Source: Streptomyces cucumeris
GTDB lineage: Bacteria > Actinomycetota > Actinomycetes > Streptomycetales > Streptomycetaceae
Length of the DNA: 64,000 bases
Reading direction: 5' to 3'
Assembly: GCF_024295805.1 (NCBI RefSeq)
Contig: NZ_JANCLX010000013.1
Location: 62,001-126,000, forward strand
The number at the start of each line of letters is the position of its first letter. Within the stretch, counting starts at the first letter, position 1. Below the pieces are notes generated by a model, which was not told where the DNA came from, did not search any database, and saw only the letters and a program-made list of their open reading frames with translations. Positions 45,021 to 53,788 of the stretch are shown piece after piece. The position numbers were made by a program, and so were the translations under genes.

Positions 45021-45580
45021 CAGACCTCGAGCAGCTCGGCTTCCTTGTGCTTGAGCAGCTCATCCACCTGCGCGACGTACTTCGCGGTGGTGTCGTCGAG
45101 CTCCTTCTCGGCGCGCCGGCCCTCGTCCTCGCCGACCTCGCCGTCCTTGATCAGCTTGTCGATGGACTCCTTGGCCTTGCGGCGGACGCTGCGGATCGAG
45201 ATCTTCGCGTCCTCGCCCTTGCCCTTGGCGACCTTGATGAACTCCTTGCGGCGCTGCTCGGTGAGCTCCGGGAACACCACCCGGATGATATTGCCGTCGT
45301 TGCTGGGGTTGACGCCCAGGTCGGAGTCACGGATCGCCTGCTCGATATTGCGCAGCGCGCTCTTGTCGAACGGGGTCACCACGGCCATCCGCGGCTCCGG
45401 CACCGAGAACGACGCCAGCTGGTTGATCGGCGTCAGCGCACCGTAGTAGTCCGCCACGATCTTGTTGAACATCGCCGGGTGCGCACGCCCGGTGCGGATC
45501 GCGGCGAAGTCCTCCTTGGCGACCACAACGGCCTTCTCCATCTTCTCCTCGGCCTCGAGGAGGATCTCTTCGATCACCAC
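45020..45580 (-). CDS. frr: Ribosome recycling factor
   Basis: 186 residues, standard RRF length. The family sequence is easily read: EAEEKMEKAVVVAKEDFAAI, RTGRAHPAMFNKIVADYYG, FSVPEPRMAVVTPFDKSALR, and the C-terminal helical DELLKHKEAELLEV. Dissociates post-termination ribosomes with EF-G. Two adjacent GTG codons (45580, 45577) can start it; AGGAG lies just upstream. Operon pyrH-frr-cdsA. Confidence 0.95.
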   Translation of the reverse strand: MVIEEILLEAEEKMEKAVVVAKEDFAAIRTGRAHPAMFNKIVADYYGALTPINQLASFSVPEPRMAVVTPFDKSALRNIEQAIRDSDLGVNPSNDGNIIRVVFPELTEQRRKEFIKVAKGKGEDAKISIRSVRRKAKESIDKLIKDGEVGEDEGRRAEKELDDTTAKYVAQVDELLKHKEAELLEV

Positions 45581-45681
45581 TTGCTCCTGGTGTTATCCGT
45601 AGGCAGAGCCTCGCCCCTGCGTGCGTCTTCTCCTGCACGGTGTCCGACCGGCAGGCCGTTGTCCATCCCCCGTTCGAGCCG

Positions 45682-46464
45682 TCAGGCCCGGGAGCCCTGG
45701 TCACTCACGAGCGTGCCGATCTTCTCACCCTTCACCGCACGCGCGATGTTGCCCTCGGCAAGGAGTTCGAACACCAGGATCGGCAGCTTGTTGTCGCGGC
45801 ACAGGGTGATCGCGGTGGCGTCGGCGACCTTGAGGTCGCGGGTGATCACCTCGCCGTACTCCAGCGCGTCGAACTTCACCGCGTCCGGGTTGCGGGCCGG
45901 GTCGGAGTCATAGACCCCGTCGACCCCGTTCTTGCCCATCAGCAGGGCCTCGGCGTCGATCTCCAGGGCGCGCTGGGCGGCGGTGGTGTCCGTGGAGAAG
46001 TACGGCATGCCCATGCCCGCGCCGAAGATGACCACGCGCCCCTTCTCCAGGTGGCGCACCGCCCGCAGCGGAATGTACGGCTCCGCGACCTGGCCCATGG
46101 TGATGGCGGTCTGGACCCGGGAGTCGATGCCCTCCTTCTCCAGGAAGTCCTGGAGCGCCAGGCAGTTCATGACCGTGCCGAGCATGCCCATGTAGTCCGA
46201 GCGCGCCCGGTCCATCCCGCGCTGCTGGAGCTCCGCCCCGCGGAAGAAGTTGCCGCCGCCGATGACGATCGCGATCTCCGCGCCGTCCCGGACCACGGCG
46301 GCCACCTCGCGCGCGATGGCGTGCACGACATCGGGGTCGACACCGAGTCCCCCGCCTCCGGCGAACGCCTCGCCGGACAGCTTCAGCAGGAACCGGCCAT
46401 GTGGGGCTGTGCCGCGCGCGTGCTTGTCGTCGGCGGCCTGTTTGGCGTCCGCGCCGTGATTCAT
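45682..46464 (-). CDS. pyrH: UMP kinase
   Basis: 260 residues. Phosphorylates UMP to UDP; hexameric amino-acid-kinase fold. Motifs: RFLLKLSGEAF near residue 26, VIGGGNFFRGAEL, and TCDNKxx-type ending DATAITLCRDNKLPILVF. ATG 46464 was chosen because GAGGAG lies 8 nt upstream; an upstream start at 46485 lacks support. Separated from tsf by a strong hairpin and followed by frr at 101 bp. Confidence 0.95.
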   Translation of the reverse strand: MNHGADAKQAADDKHARGTAPHGRFLLKLSGEAFAGGGGLGVDPDVVHAIAREVAAVVRDGAEIAIVIGGGNFFRGAELQQRGMDRARSDYMGMLGTVMNCLALQDFLEKEGIDSRVQTAITMGQVAEPYIPLRAVRHLEKGRVVIFGAGMGMPYFSTDTTAAQRALEIDAEALLMGKNGVDGVYDSDPARNPDAVKFDALEYGEVITRDLKVADATAITLCRDNKLPILVFELLAEGNIARAVKGEKIGTLVSDQGSRA

Positions 46465-46492
46465 TGGAGATCTCCTCGTGCACATACGAAGA

Positions 46493-46538
46493 AGGCCATT
46501 GCCGGACGGTCCTGGTACGACCTCTGCGGCAATGGCCT
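46493..46538 (-). terminator. Hairpin between tsf and pyrH
   Basis: Perfect 12-bp inverted repeat (46493-46504 with 46527-46538) around a 22-nt loop that contains a small GGTC/GACC inner pairing. It lies in the 154-bp gap after the tsf stop, fitting a terminator or attenuator of the rpsB-tsf transcript. Confidence 0.7.
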
Positions 46539-46618
46539 CCTCGTCACATCTGCGGCCGACCGGTTGACGGTTGGCTGCCTACGACCCTATCGGGGTCGCC
46601 GGTCATTCGCTGCTCGGC

Positions 46619-47455
46619 TCAGACGCCGACGCGGAAACGGGCGAAGCGCTTCAGCGAGACACCGGCCTCGTCCAGAACCTTCTGGACGGTCTTCTTGTTG
46701 TCCTTGGCGAACGCCTGGTCGACCAGGACGTTCTCCTTGAAGAAGCCGGTGACGCGACCCTCGACGATCTTCGGCAGGGCGGCCTCGGGCTTGCCCTCCT
46801 CACGAGCGGTGGCCTCGGCGACCCGGCGCTCGTTCTCGACGGTCTCGGCGTCGATCGCGTCGCGGCTGAGGAACTTCGGCGCGAAGGCGGCGATGTGCTG
46901 CGCGATGTCCTTGGCGACCTCGGCGTTCTCCTTGTCCAGCTCGACCAGGACGCCGACCTGCGGGGGCAGGTCCGGGCTGGTGCGGTGCATGTACGCGGCG
47001 ACGTAGCCGCCGGAGAACTGCGCGAAGCGGTCGAGGACGATCTTCTCGCCGAGGGTGGCGTTGGCCTCGTCCACGAACGCCTGGACGGTCTTGCCGGACT
47101 CGATCTCGGAGGCGAGCAGCGTCTCCAGGTCGGCCGGGGAGGTCTTGGCGACGTGCGCGGCGATCGCGTCGGCGACGGCGACGAACTTGTCGCCCTTGGC
47201 CACGAAGTCGGTCTCGCACTTCAGCTCGACCAGGACGCCCGAGGTCTTGTCGTCGGCGATCAGGGAGACGACGGCACCGTTCTCGGCGCTGCGGCTCTCG
47301 CGCTTGGCCACGCCCTTCTGGCCCTTGACGCGCAGGATCTCGACGGCCTTGTCGACGTTGCCCTCGGCCTCGTCCAGCGCCTTCTTGCAGTCCATCATGC
47401 CGGCGCCGGTCAGCTCACGGAGCTTCTTGACGTCAGCGGCGGTGAAGTTCGCCAT
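46619..47455 (-). CDS. tsf: Translation elongation factor Ts
   Basis: 278 residues. Nucleotide-exchange factor for EF-Tu. The UBA-like N-terminus ADVKKLRELTGAGMMDCKKAL and the signature ELKCETDFVAKGDKFVAVAD are intact, and the C-terminal FKENVLVDQAFAKDNKKTV is present. The ATG at 47455 is 99 bp after rpsB, the conserved bacterial pairing. Confidence 0.95.
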   Translation of the reverse strand: MANFTAADVKKLRELTGAGMMDCKKALDEAEGNVDKAVEILRVKGQKGVAKRESRSAENGAVVSLIADDKTSGVLVELKCETDFVAKGDKFVAVADAIAAHVAKTSPADLETLLASEIESGKTVQAFVDEANATLGEKIVLDRFAQFSGGYVAAYMHRTSPDLPPQVGVLVELDKENAEVAKDIAQHIAAFAPKFLSRDAIDAETVENERRVAEATAREEGKPEAALPKIVEGRVTGFFKENVLVDQAFAKDNKKTVQKVLDEAGVSLKRFARFRVGV

Positions 47456-47554
47456 GATCTGTGAATCTCTTCTCGAAAGTCGAAAGCTCTACGGGTGAAC
47501 GGCGGGGGCGGCGCCTGCGCACCATCCCCCGCCGTCGTACACCGTCTGCGTGGA

Positions 47555-48493
47555 TCAGCCCTGCTCGGCGTCCGCGGCCGGGGCCTCGGCGGGCTTCTCG
47601 GCGGCGTCCTCGGCCGGCTTCTCGGCGGCGTCCTCGGCCGGCTTCTCGGCGGCAGCCTCGGCGGGCTTGTCAGCGGCGGCCTCGGCCGGCTTGGCGGCCT
47701 CGGACTCGTCGGCCTTCTTCTCGCCCTCGAGCAGGTCACGCTCCCACTCGGCCAGCGGCTCGCCCGCGGCCTTGTCGGCCTTCTCGTCACCGGTGGCGAC
47801 GCCGGAGCGGGCGATGAGGCCCTCGGCGACGGCGTCGGCGATCACGCGGGTGAGCAGGGTGACGGAGCGGATCGCGTCGTCGTTGCCCGGGATCTTGTAG
47901 TCGACCTCGTCGGGGTCGCAGTTGGTGTCGAGGATCGCGACGACCGGGATCCGGAGCTTGCGCGCCTCACCGACGGCGATGTGCTCCTTCTTGGTGTCCA
48001 CGATCCAGACGGCGCTCGGCACCTTCTGCATCTCGCGGATACCGCCGAGGGTCTTCTCCAGCTTGGCCTTCTCGCGGGAGAGGACCAGGAGCTCCTTCTT
48101 GGTGAGGCCGGAGGCGGCCACATCCTCGAAGTCGATCTGCTCGAGCTCCTTCAGGCGCTGCAGACGCTTGTAGACGGTCGAGAAGTTGGTGAGCATGCCG
48201 CCCAGCCAGCGCTGGTTGACGTACGGCATGCCGACGCGGGTCGCCTGCTCGGCGATGGCCTCCTGCGCCTGCTTCTTCGTGCCGACGAACATGATGGAGC
48301 CGCCGTGCGCGACGGTCTCCTTGACGAACTCGTAGGCGCGGTCGATGTACGACAGCGACTGGAGCAGGTCGATGATGTAGATGCCGTTGCGCTCGGTGAA
48401 GATGAAGCGCTTCATCTTCGGGTTCCAGCGGCGGGTCTGGTGCCCGAAGTGGACGCCGCTCTCCAGCAGCTCCCGCATCGTGACGACGGCCAT
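47555..48493 (-). CDS. rpsB: 30S ribosomal protein S2
   Basis: 312 residues. The S2 core (1-230) shows MRELLESGVHFGHQTRRWNP, KMKRFIFTERNGIYIIDL, QRWLGGMLTNF and PGNDDAIRSVTLL. A C-terminal extension of about 70 residues contains near-perfect repeats of EKPAEDAA, common in high-GC actinobacteria and probably disordered. ATG 48493 follows AAGGAG by 8 nt; the frame stays open upstream but is not coding. First gene of the rpsB-tsf transcript. Confidence 0.95.
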   Translation of the reverse strand: MAVVTMRELLESGVHFGHQTRRWNPKMKRFIFTERNGIYIIDLLQSLSYIDRAYEFVKETVAHGGSIMFVGTKKQAQEAIAEQATRVGMPYVNQRWLGGMLTNFSTVYKRLQRLKELEQIDFEDVAASGLTKKELLVLSREKAKLEKTLGGIREMQKVPSAVWIVDTKKEHIAVGEARKLRIPVVAILDTNCDPDEVDYKIPGNDDAIRSVTLLTRVIADAVAEGLIARSGVATGDEKADKAAGEPLAEWERDLLEGEKKADESEAAKPAEAAADKPAEAAAEKPAEDAAEKPAEDAAEKPAEAPAADAEQG

Positions 48494-48806
48494 GGCCGTA
48501 CTCCTTGAGGTACTCGGTTCCGCGGTGACCGGGTGGCCGCCGCGCCTGACGCCCCGGCGCGCCTGCCACGGACGGGGCCTTGAGAGGCTCGTCCGAGGAC
48601 CGAGGGGCGCGGCCGCCGTGCTGTCCGATGGGAGATCGGGGCACCGGTGGCGGGGCGTGCGAAGTCGATCCGGTGACCCGGATCGCCATAAGAAGTGTAC
48701 GGGACCGGTGCGGTGCCGGGTGACGGCGCTGTCCACAACCAGTGAGTAGTACCCGGATCCGCTCCATGATCCACCCGATCCGGGTTCCCGGGACACGGTG
48801 GGAGGC
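48494..48806. other. Divergent region between rpsB and M23 gene
   Basis: 313 bp without a gene. It must hold the rpsB-tsf leader and promoter plus the M23 gene promoter. On the minus strand a TACACT -10-like hexamer lies about 200 bp upstream of rpsB, leaving a long leader in which S2 autoregulation would be expected, but I could not define a structure. Confidence 0.4.
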
Positions 48807-50225
48807 ATGCGAAGGCTTGTGGAGTGGTGGGCGCTCGCCCTGTGCGTCCTGATGTGGTGGCCCGCGGCGGCGGCCGCCTCCGGCCCGGCGCCGGGGGTGG
48901 CGGCGGGGCCGGGAGCGGTCGCGGATTCGGACTCGGGTTCGGGGGCCGCCCCGGCCGGGCACCGGGTGCCGGGGAAGGGGCTCGGGCGCGCGGTTCCCGC
49001 CGACCACGCTCCGGGGCGGGACGGGCCCGCCGATGATCACGGTGAGGGCGGGCGGGCGTGGCCGGTGGACGGTCCGGGAGCGGCGCGGCCCACCGTGCTG
49101 AGGGGCTGGCGGCCGCCTCCGGTGCCGTGGGCCGCCGGGCACCGCGGTGTCGATCTCGCGGCGCGCGCGGGGCAGCGGGTGCGGGCGGCGGCCGCGGGCC
49201 GCGTGGCGTTCGCCGGTCCGGTCGCGGGCCGCGAGGTGCTCACCATCGAACTGTCCGGGACCGGCACACCTCCCCTGCGGACGACCTATGAGCCGGTGCG
49301 CGCGCTGGTGAAGAAGGGCGAGCGCGTCGCGGCCGGACAGGTGGTCGGGGTGGTGCGGCCGGGGCCGTTCCACTGTCCGGAAGGCTGTCTGCACTGGGGG
49401 CTGCGGCGTGGGGACCGCTATCTCGACCCGCTGTCGCTCCTGCCGCCATGGATGCTGCGCGGCGGGCCGTCCCGTCTGCTTCCGGTGTTCGGCGTCCCGG
49501 ACGCCCCGGACGCCGTGGCGATCTCCCCCGCCGGATGGGCCGGCCTCCTGCCGGCCACACTCCTGGCCGCGGCCTCCGCCTGGGCCCACTGCCGCCTGCG
49601 GCCCGGCGACGGACGCCGCAGGCGCGGGGTCCGCGGGCGAGCCGCCGCGCGGCCGCGCGGATCAGTGGCGGGCGACGCCGTCCAGGGCCATGGCGACCGC
49701 GGCCTCAGTGATCGCCTCGGGGTCCTCGGCCGCGCCGAGCTCGATACGGCGGACCGCCGCGTCCACGACCCCCTGGAGGAGCATGGCCGTCAGCCGGGGC
49801 TGCTGGTGGCCCAGGGCGCCGAGGGCCTCGACCACCATGGCGATCAGCCCACCGTGCGCGGCACGGATCTTCTCCCGGGCTCCGGCGTCCAGCTCACCGG
49901 CCGAGATGGCCACCACGGCCCGGTGGCGGCGGTCGCCGACGAGCGCCAGCTGCCGGCGGACATACGCTTCGATCTTCGCTTCGGGTGTGTCGGCCCGCTC
50001 CATGGCGGCCTCGACCTCGGCGGCCCAGACCGGGAAGTCGACGGCGCACAGCTCCTCGACCACGGCCGCGCGGGAGCGGAAGTATTCGTAGACGGAAGAC
50101 CGCGCGAGGCCCGTGCGCTCGGCGAGGGCGGGGAAGGTCAACGCCTCCGTACCGCCCTCGGACAGCAGGGAGCGGGCGGCCTCCAGCAGGGCGCCGCGCT
50201 GCATCGTCCGGTGCTCGGCCACTGA
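48807..50225 (+). CDS. M23/LytM-fold secreted protein, probably non-catalytic, with long antisense-overlapping tail
   Basis: The signal peptide (RRLVEWWALALCVLMWWPAAAAA) precedes a LytM-type domain (residues 98-215). Zinc-ligand equivalents His112 and Asp116 (GHRGVDLAA) and His196 (CLHWGLRRGD) are present, but the two catalytic His positions look replaced: the residue before LH is Cys194, and the YxHL segment reads YEPV. It may bind rather than cut peptidoglycan. A hydrophobic stretch follows at 244-262. The frame then continues without a stop for about 190 residues through the antisense strand of the TetR gene; that tail has no domain character, so the ancestral stop was probably near 49670. 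ATG 48807 is the likely start; GTG 48798 is the alternative. Confidence 0.72.
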   Translation: MRRLVEWWALALCVLMWWPAAAAASGPAPGVAAGPGAVADSDSGSGAAPAGHRVPGKGLGRAVPADHAPGRDGPADDHGEGGRAWPVDGPGAARPTVLRGWRPPPVPWAAGHRGVDLAARAGQRVRAAAAGRVAFAGPVAGREVLTIELSGTGTPPLRTTYEPVRALVKKGERVAAGQVVGVVRPGPFHCPEGCLHWGLRRGDRYLDPLSLLPPWMLRGGPSRLLPVFGVPDAPDAVAISPAGWAGLLPATLLAAASAWAHCRLRPGDGRRRRGVRGRAAARPRGSVAGDAVQGHGDRGLSDRLGVLGRAELDTADRRVHDPLEEHGRQPGLLVAQGAEGLDHHGDQPTVRGTDLLPGSGVQLTGRDGHHGPVAAVADERQLPADIRFDLRFGCVGPLHGGLDLGGPDREVDGAQLLDHGRAGAEVFVDGRPREARALGEGGEGQRLRTALGQQGAGGLQQGAALHRPVLGH

Positions 50226-50246
50226 GGCCGCTCGAATCCTGGGCAC
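49662..50246 (-). CDS. TetR/AcrR-family transcriptional regulator
   Basis: 194 residues. N-terminal helix-turn-helix ALLEAARSLLSEGGTEALTF then PALAERTGLARSSVYEYFRSR is typical of TetR; the C-terminal two-thirds is a ligand/dimerisation domain. GTG start at 50246 without an obvious ribosome site, possibly leaderless. It lies between whiG and the M23 gene, with which its whole length overlaps antisense if the M23 frame is used to its stop. Target genes unknown. Confidence 0.88.
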   Translation of the reverse strand: MPRIRAASVAEHRTMQRGALLEAARSLLSEGGTEALTFPALAERTGLARSSVYEYFRSRAAVVEELCAVDFPVWAAEVEAAMERADTPEAKIEAYVRRQLALVGDRRHRAVVAISAGELDAGAREKIRAAHGGLIAMVVEALGALGHQQPRLTAMLLQGVVDAAVRRIELGAAEDPEAITEAAVAMALDGVARH

Positions 50247-50297
50247 CCGACCACTGTACGAAAAAGGCCGCCGCGGAGGCGATGGTGGAGGGACGAT

Positions 50298-51131
50298 TCA
50301 GCGTCCGACGTCGGCGAGTTTGGCCCGCAGCTGGAGCACCGACTTGGTGTGGATCTGGCTGACCCGGCTCTCCGTGACCCCGAGGACCTGGCCGATCTCG
50401 GCGAGGGTGAGCCCCTCGTAGTAGTAGAGGGTGACCACGGTCTTCTCCCGTTCGGGAAGGGTGTTGATGGCGCGGGCGAGCAGTCTGCGCAGCTCACGGT
50501 CCTCGGCCACCTCGACGGGGTTGTCCGCGGCGGTGTCCTCGAGGGTGTCCATGAGGCTGAGCCGGTCGCCGCCCTCACCGCCGACGTGCAGCAGCTCTTC
50601 CAGGGCGACCACATTGGCCAGGGACAACTGACTGAAGACCCCGTGCAGTTCATCCAGGCCGATGTCCATCTCGGCGGCCACCTCGGCCTCCGAGGGGGTG
50701 CGGCGCAGCGCCGCCTCGAGGGTGGCGTAGGCCCGCTCGACCGCCCTGGCCTTCTGGCGGACCGAGCGCGGGATCCAGTCCAGCGCCCTGAGTTCGTCGA
50801 TCATCGCGCCCCGGATCCGGGTGATCGCATAGGTCTCGAACTTGATGGACCGCTCGGGGTCGAACTTCTCGATGGCGTCGATGAGTCCGAAGACGCCGGA
50901 CGAGACGAAGTCCGCCTGTTCGACATTGGAGGGCAGGCCCACGCTGACCCGCCCGGCCACATATTTCACCAGGGGCGAGTAGTGCAGGATCAGCTGCTCC
51001 CGCAGCCGGCCGTCGCCCGTGGTCTTGTACGACCGCCACAGCTCGTCGAGCGAAGACGGTGCGGCCGGCCGCACCGCGCCGTGGGCAGCGGTCGGCGCCG
51101 TGCGGTCAGACCCGGAGATGTGCTGGGGCAT
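50298..51131 (-). CDS. whiG: RNA polymerase sigma factor WhiG
   Basis: 277 residues, matching Streptomyces WhiG (about 280), the FliA-type sigma factor that commits aerial hyphae to sporulation. Region 2 is visible as YSPLVKYVAGRVSVGLPSNVE and FVSSGVFGLIDAIEKFDPER then FETYAITRIRGAMIDELRALDW; region 4 as LPEREKTVVTLYYYEGLTLAEIGQVLGVTESRVSQIHTKS. ATG 51131 begins MPQHISGSDR as in known WhiG, with AAGG 8 nt upstream. Normally antagonised by RsiG with c-di-GMP, which is not encoded here. Confidence 0.95.
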   Translation of the reverse strand: MPQHISGSDRTAPTAAHGAVRPAAPSSLDELWRSYKTTGDGRLREQLILHYSPLVKYVAGRVSVGLPSNVEQADFVSSGVFGLIDAIEKFDPERSIKFETYAITRIRGAMIDELRALDWIPRSVRQKARAVERAYATLEAALRRTPSEAEVAAEMDIGLDELHGVFSQLSLANVVALEELLHVGGEGGDRLSLMDTLEDTAADNPVEVAEDRELRRLLARAINTLPEREKTVVTLYYYEGLTLAEIGQVLGVTESRVSQIHTKSVLQLRAKLADVGR

Positions 51132-51260
51132 TCGTCGCCTTGAGCCGTTCTGCCATGACATGGGTGAGGACGTGCGCTTCCGCCGGAAACCCTGTGAGCG
51201 TAGCGTGATCGGACCATCGCGGTATGCAAAGGCTGTCGGCTCGGCGGTGTGCGGATACGG

Positions 51261-52565
51261 TCATCGCCCCAACCCTTTCACCCGATTGCCCCGATTCGGG
51301 GGACCGCCTCGCCGTACACCGCCGTTCCGGCGCGCCGGAGGGACCAACTCCCAGCGATCGCCACGGCGTTCGACGAATCCCAAAGCGAGCAGCTCATAGA
51401 GCCGACTCAGGGTCTCATCGCAGCCGGACCCGGATTCCCGGGCCACCTCCCGCAGGTCGTTGCCACCCTGTGCCGACAACGCTTCCAGCACCCGTGCCGT
51501 CACGGGATCGAGCACGTCCCGCTCGACGAGCGGGCCCCTCTTCTCCGGGGCGAGCTCGCCGATGCCTCCGATCAGCTCGGCCACTTCATCGGCGTCGGTG
51601 ACCACCACGGCCTCACCGCACAGCAGTTCATGCACTCCCGCGGAGAGCCCGCTGGTGACAGGCCCCGGTACCCCCATGGTGAAACGGCCGAGATCCCGGG
51701 CCCGGCGCGCGGTGACCAGGGAACCGCTGCGGTACTGGGCCTCGACCACCACCGTGCCGCGGGTCAGCGCGGCGATGACCCGGTTGCGGAGCACGAAGCG
51801 GCTGCGGGTGGGATGCGCTCCGGGCGGCAACTCGGCGACCACCAGACCCTGTTCCGCGATGCGCTCGATCAACTCGGTGTGACCACGCGGATAGGGGACA
51901 TCCACTCCCGAGGCCAGGACGGCGATGGTGGCGCCGCCCGCCGCGAGCGCCCCGCGGTGGGCCGCGCCGTCCACCCCGTGCGCCGCTCCGGAGGCCACCA
52001 CCCATCCGCGCTCGCTGAGCCCCGCGGCGAGCGTCGCGGCGACATGGGCGCCGTAGTCGCTGCACGCCCGCGCACCCACCAGGGCGACCGAGCGCAGCGC
52101 CCATATCCGCAAGGAGGCCGGCCCGCGCACCCATAACCCGACCGGGCGAGCGTCCCCGAGGTCATCGAGCTGACCGGGCCACTCCCGGTCGCCCGGGCAC
52201 AGGAACCGTCCACCGCGCCCGGCGGCCCTGGCGAGGTCCGCCGCCGGGTCCAGCCCGGCGGCCCGCAGTGCGCATCCGGCCAGCCGTTCCCGGCCGGCCC
52301 CGGGCGGCGGCGGGCCCTGCCCGCTGAGCGCCCGGCGCAGCGCCACCGGGCCCATCCGGCGCAGCCAGCGCCCCGCCGTCGTATCACCGGGTTCCACCAG
52401 GCGGGTGAGTGCGGCGCGGGCCAGCCGCTCCTCCTCACTCACCCCCCGACGGTCTCCCGGCTCCGCCACCCCGGAGCCGTCCCCCGCACCGGGGACGTCC
52501 CCTGCCCCAGGGCCGTCCCCCGCTCCCGGCTCCGGTGGACCACCGGTGGCCGGGCGCACGGCCAT
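51261..52565 (-). CDS. dprA: DNA-processing protein DprA
   Basis: 434 residues. The Rossmann-like DprA core includes VALVGARACSDYGAHVA, VASGAAHGVDGAAHRGALAAGG, SGVDVPYPRGH, SRFVLRNRVIAALTRGTVVVEA and TARRARDLGR. A C-terminal winged-helix-like domain (LREVARESGSGCDETLSRLYEL) is also present. N-terminal 40 residues are Gly/Pro low complexity. It loads RecA on incoming single-stranded DNA in transformable bacteria; its role in Streptomyces is unknown. ATG 52565 overlaps the comM stop (TGATG), so translation was coupled to comM, now disrupted. Confidence 0.92.
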   Translation of the reverse strand: MAVRPATGGPPEPGAGDGPGAGDVPGAGDGSGVAEPGDRRGVSEEERLARAALTRLVEPGDTTAGRWLRRMGPVALRRALSGQGPPPPGAGRERLAGCALRAAGLDPAADLARAAGRGGRFLCPGDREWPGQLDDLGDARPVGLWVRGPASLRIWALRSVALVGARACSDYGAHVAATLAAGLSERGWVVASGAAHGVDGAAHRGALAAGGATIAVLASGVDVPYPRGHTELIERIAEQGLVVAELPPGAHPTRSRFVLRNRVIAALTRGTVVVEAQYRSGSLVTARRARDLGRFTMGVPGPVTSGLSAGVHELLCGEAVVVTDADEVAELIGGIGELAPEKRGPLVERDVLDPVTARVLEALSAQGGNDLREVARESGSGCDETLSRLYELLALGFVERRGDRWELVPPARRNGGVRRGGPPNRGNRVKGLGR

Positions 52566-53200
52566 CAGCGCTCCCCCGCCCCGACCGGCACACCCCGCCT
52601 GACCCCGGTGCGCAGCTGGAGCGCCTGGGCGACGTCCGACGCCAGCGGCCGGTCATGTCCGGCCAGATCGGCGACGGTCCAGGCGACCCTCAGCACCCGG
52701 TCCAGCCCCCGCGCGGTGAGCAGTCCGCGCTCCATGTCACGCTCGGCCTCGCGCAGCGCCCCGGAGCAGGGCTGCCAGCGGGTGCGCAGTTCATGGCCCG
52801 GGACCTCGCTGTTGAGCCGCCAGGGGGTGTCCGCCAGCCGGGCCGCGGCGCGCTCCCGGGCCCCATGCACCCGGGCGGCGACGGACGCGGTGCTCTCGGC
52901 CAGACCGTGTGCCCCGGTCAGCTCGGCCCGGGTGACCGCCTCGACGTGGACCCGCAGATCCACCCGGTCCAGCAGCGGTCCGGACAGCCGCGCCTGATAG
53001 CGGCGCACCATCACGGGTGTGCATTCGCAGCCCTCACCCATGAGGGCGTGGCGCCCGCATGGACAGGGGTTGGCGGCCAGCATCAGCAGGAAGCGGGCGG
53101 GCATCCGCATCATGCCTCCGGAGCGGGCCACCACCACATGGCCCGATTCCAGGGGTTGCCGCAGCGCGTCCAGGGCCCGGCCGCTGAATTCCGGTGCCTC
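52565..53200 (-). pseudogene. comM: 3' part of disrupted comM (AAA+ Mg-chelatase-like)
   Basis: Encodes the C-terminal 211 residues of ComM, beginning EAPEFSGRALDALRQPLES and including AANPCPCGRHA, RYQARLSGPLLDRVDL and the closing AWTVADLAGHDRPLASDVAQALQLR. The codon GAG (53200-53198) is the first comM base triplet after the element. A hybrid open frame from TTG 53296 adds about 32 element-encoded residues, giving a 243-residue product without Walker A; it would keep translation into dprA. The other part is at 58504-59493. Confidence 0.93.
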
Positions 53201-53362
53201 CTTGCTCTTAGGGAGTACGGAAGCGTCGGTGTTGGGCCTGACCTGCGGTGACACGTCGCGTATGTGTCCGTGACGTTGGAGGGTGCTGGTGTTCAAGGCT
53301 GTGTCCTTTCTGTCCCTGGGGTCTGTTTGTCTGATGCCGGAGTCGAGTCGACGGGCGGTAGG

Positions 53363-53776
53363 TCAGAACGGCGTGGGTGCGAGCGGGTCGACGGGGATCT
53401 TCTGGTCTGGGATGACGAAGGGGGTGGCGCCGATGTCGCGGGTGCGGGTTTCGTGCCACCGGTTGCTCTGCCGCTCGGCCCAAGGCACTGGTCTGCGGCT
53501 GATCACGAACGAGTCGGCGCCGGGGTCCCGCTGGATGACGACCAGCGCGGGTTCGCCGGTGGTGTCCTCGGCTTCGACGTCGACGAAGGGCAGGTGCCGC
53601 ATGTCACCGTCCCAGCGGACGGCCGGTGCCGCGTCGGCCAGGGCGAGTGTCGCCTCCAGGAGCCAAGTGGCCTTCTCTGGCTGGACGTTGTCGGTCAGCC
53701 AGTAGGTGAGTGGAAGGACGCTGTCGTTGTCGTCAGCCCAGAGGTCCATGGGCTTGTCGAGGTGGTAAACGAACAT
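53363..53776 (-). CDS. Unknown 137-residue cargo protein of the comM element
   Basis: Acidic, Trp-rich small protein (MFVYHLDKPMDLWADDNDSV ... FVIPDQKIPVDPLAPTPF). I recognise no domain. There is no signal peptide, membrane segment or Cys cluster. ATG 53776 lies 12 bp after the TnpC-like gene, preceded by GAAGGA, so it belongs to the recombinase operon as its last gene. It is the only element gene not resembling transposition machinery, so it may be passenger, host-interaction or an accessory transposition factor. Confidence 0.72.
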   Translation of the reverse strand: MFVYHLDKPMDLWADDNDSVLPLTYWLTDNVQPEKATWLLEATLALADAAPAVRWDGDMRHLPFVDVEAEDTTGEPALVVIQRDPGADSFVISRRPVPWAERQSNRWHETRTRDIGATPFVIPDQKIPVDPLAPTPF

Positions 53777-53788
53777 GGCGGGGTTCCT

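Noticed and set aside
47560..47700. Tandem repeats near the end of rpsB as a possible mobile or CRISPR-like repeat
   Set aside because: They are in-frame codon repeats encoding an Ala/Glu/Pro/Lys tail of S2, a common actinobacterial feature.
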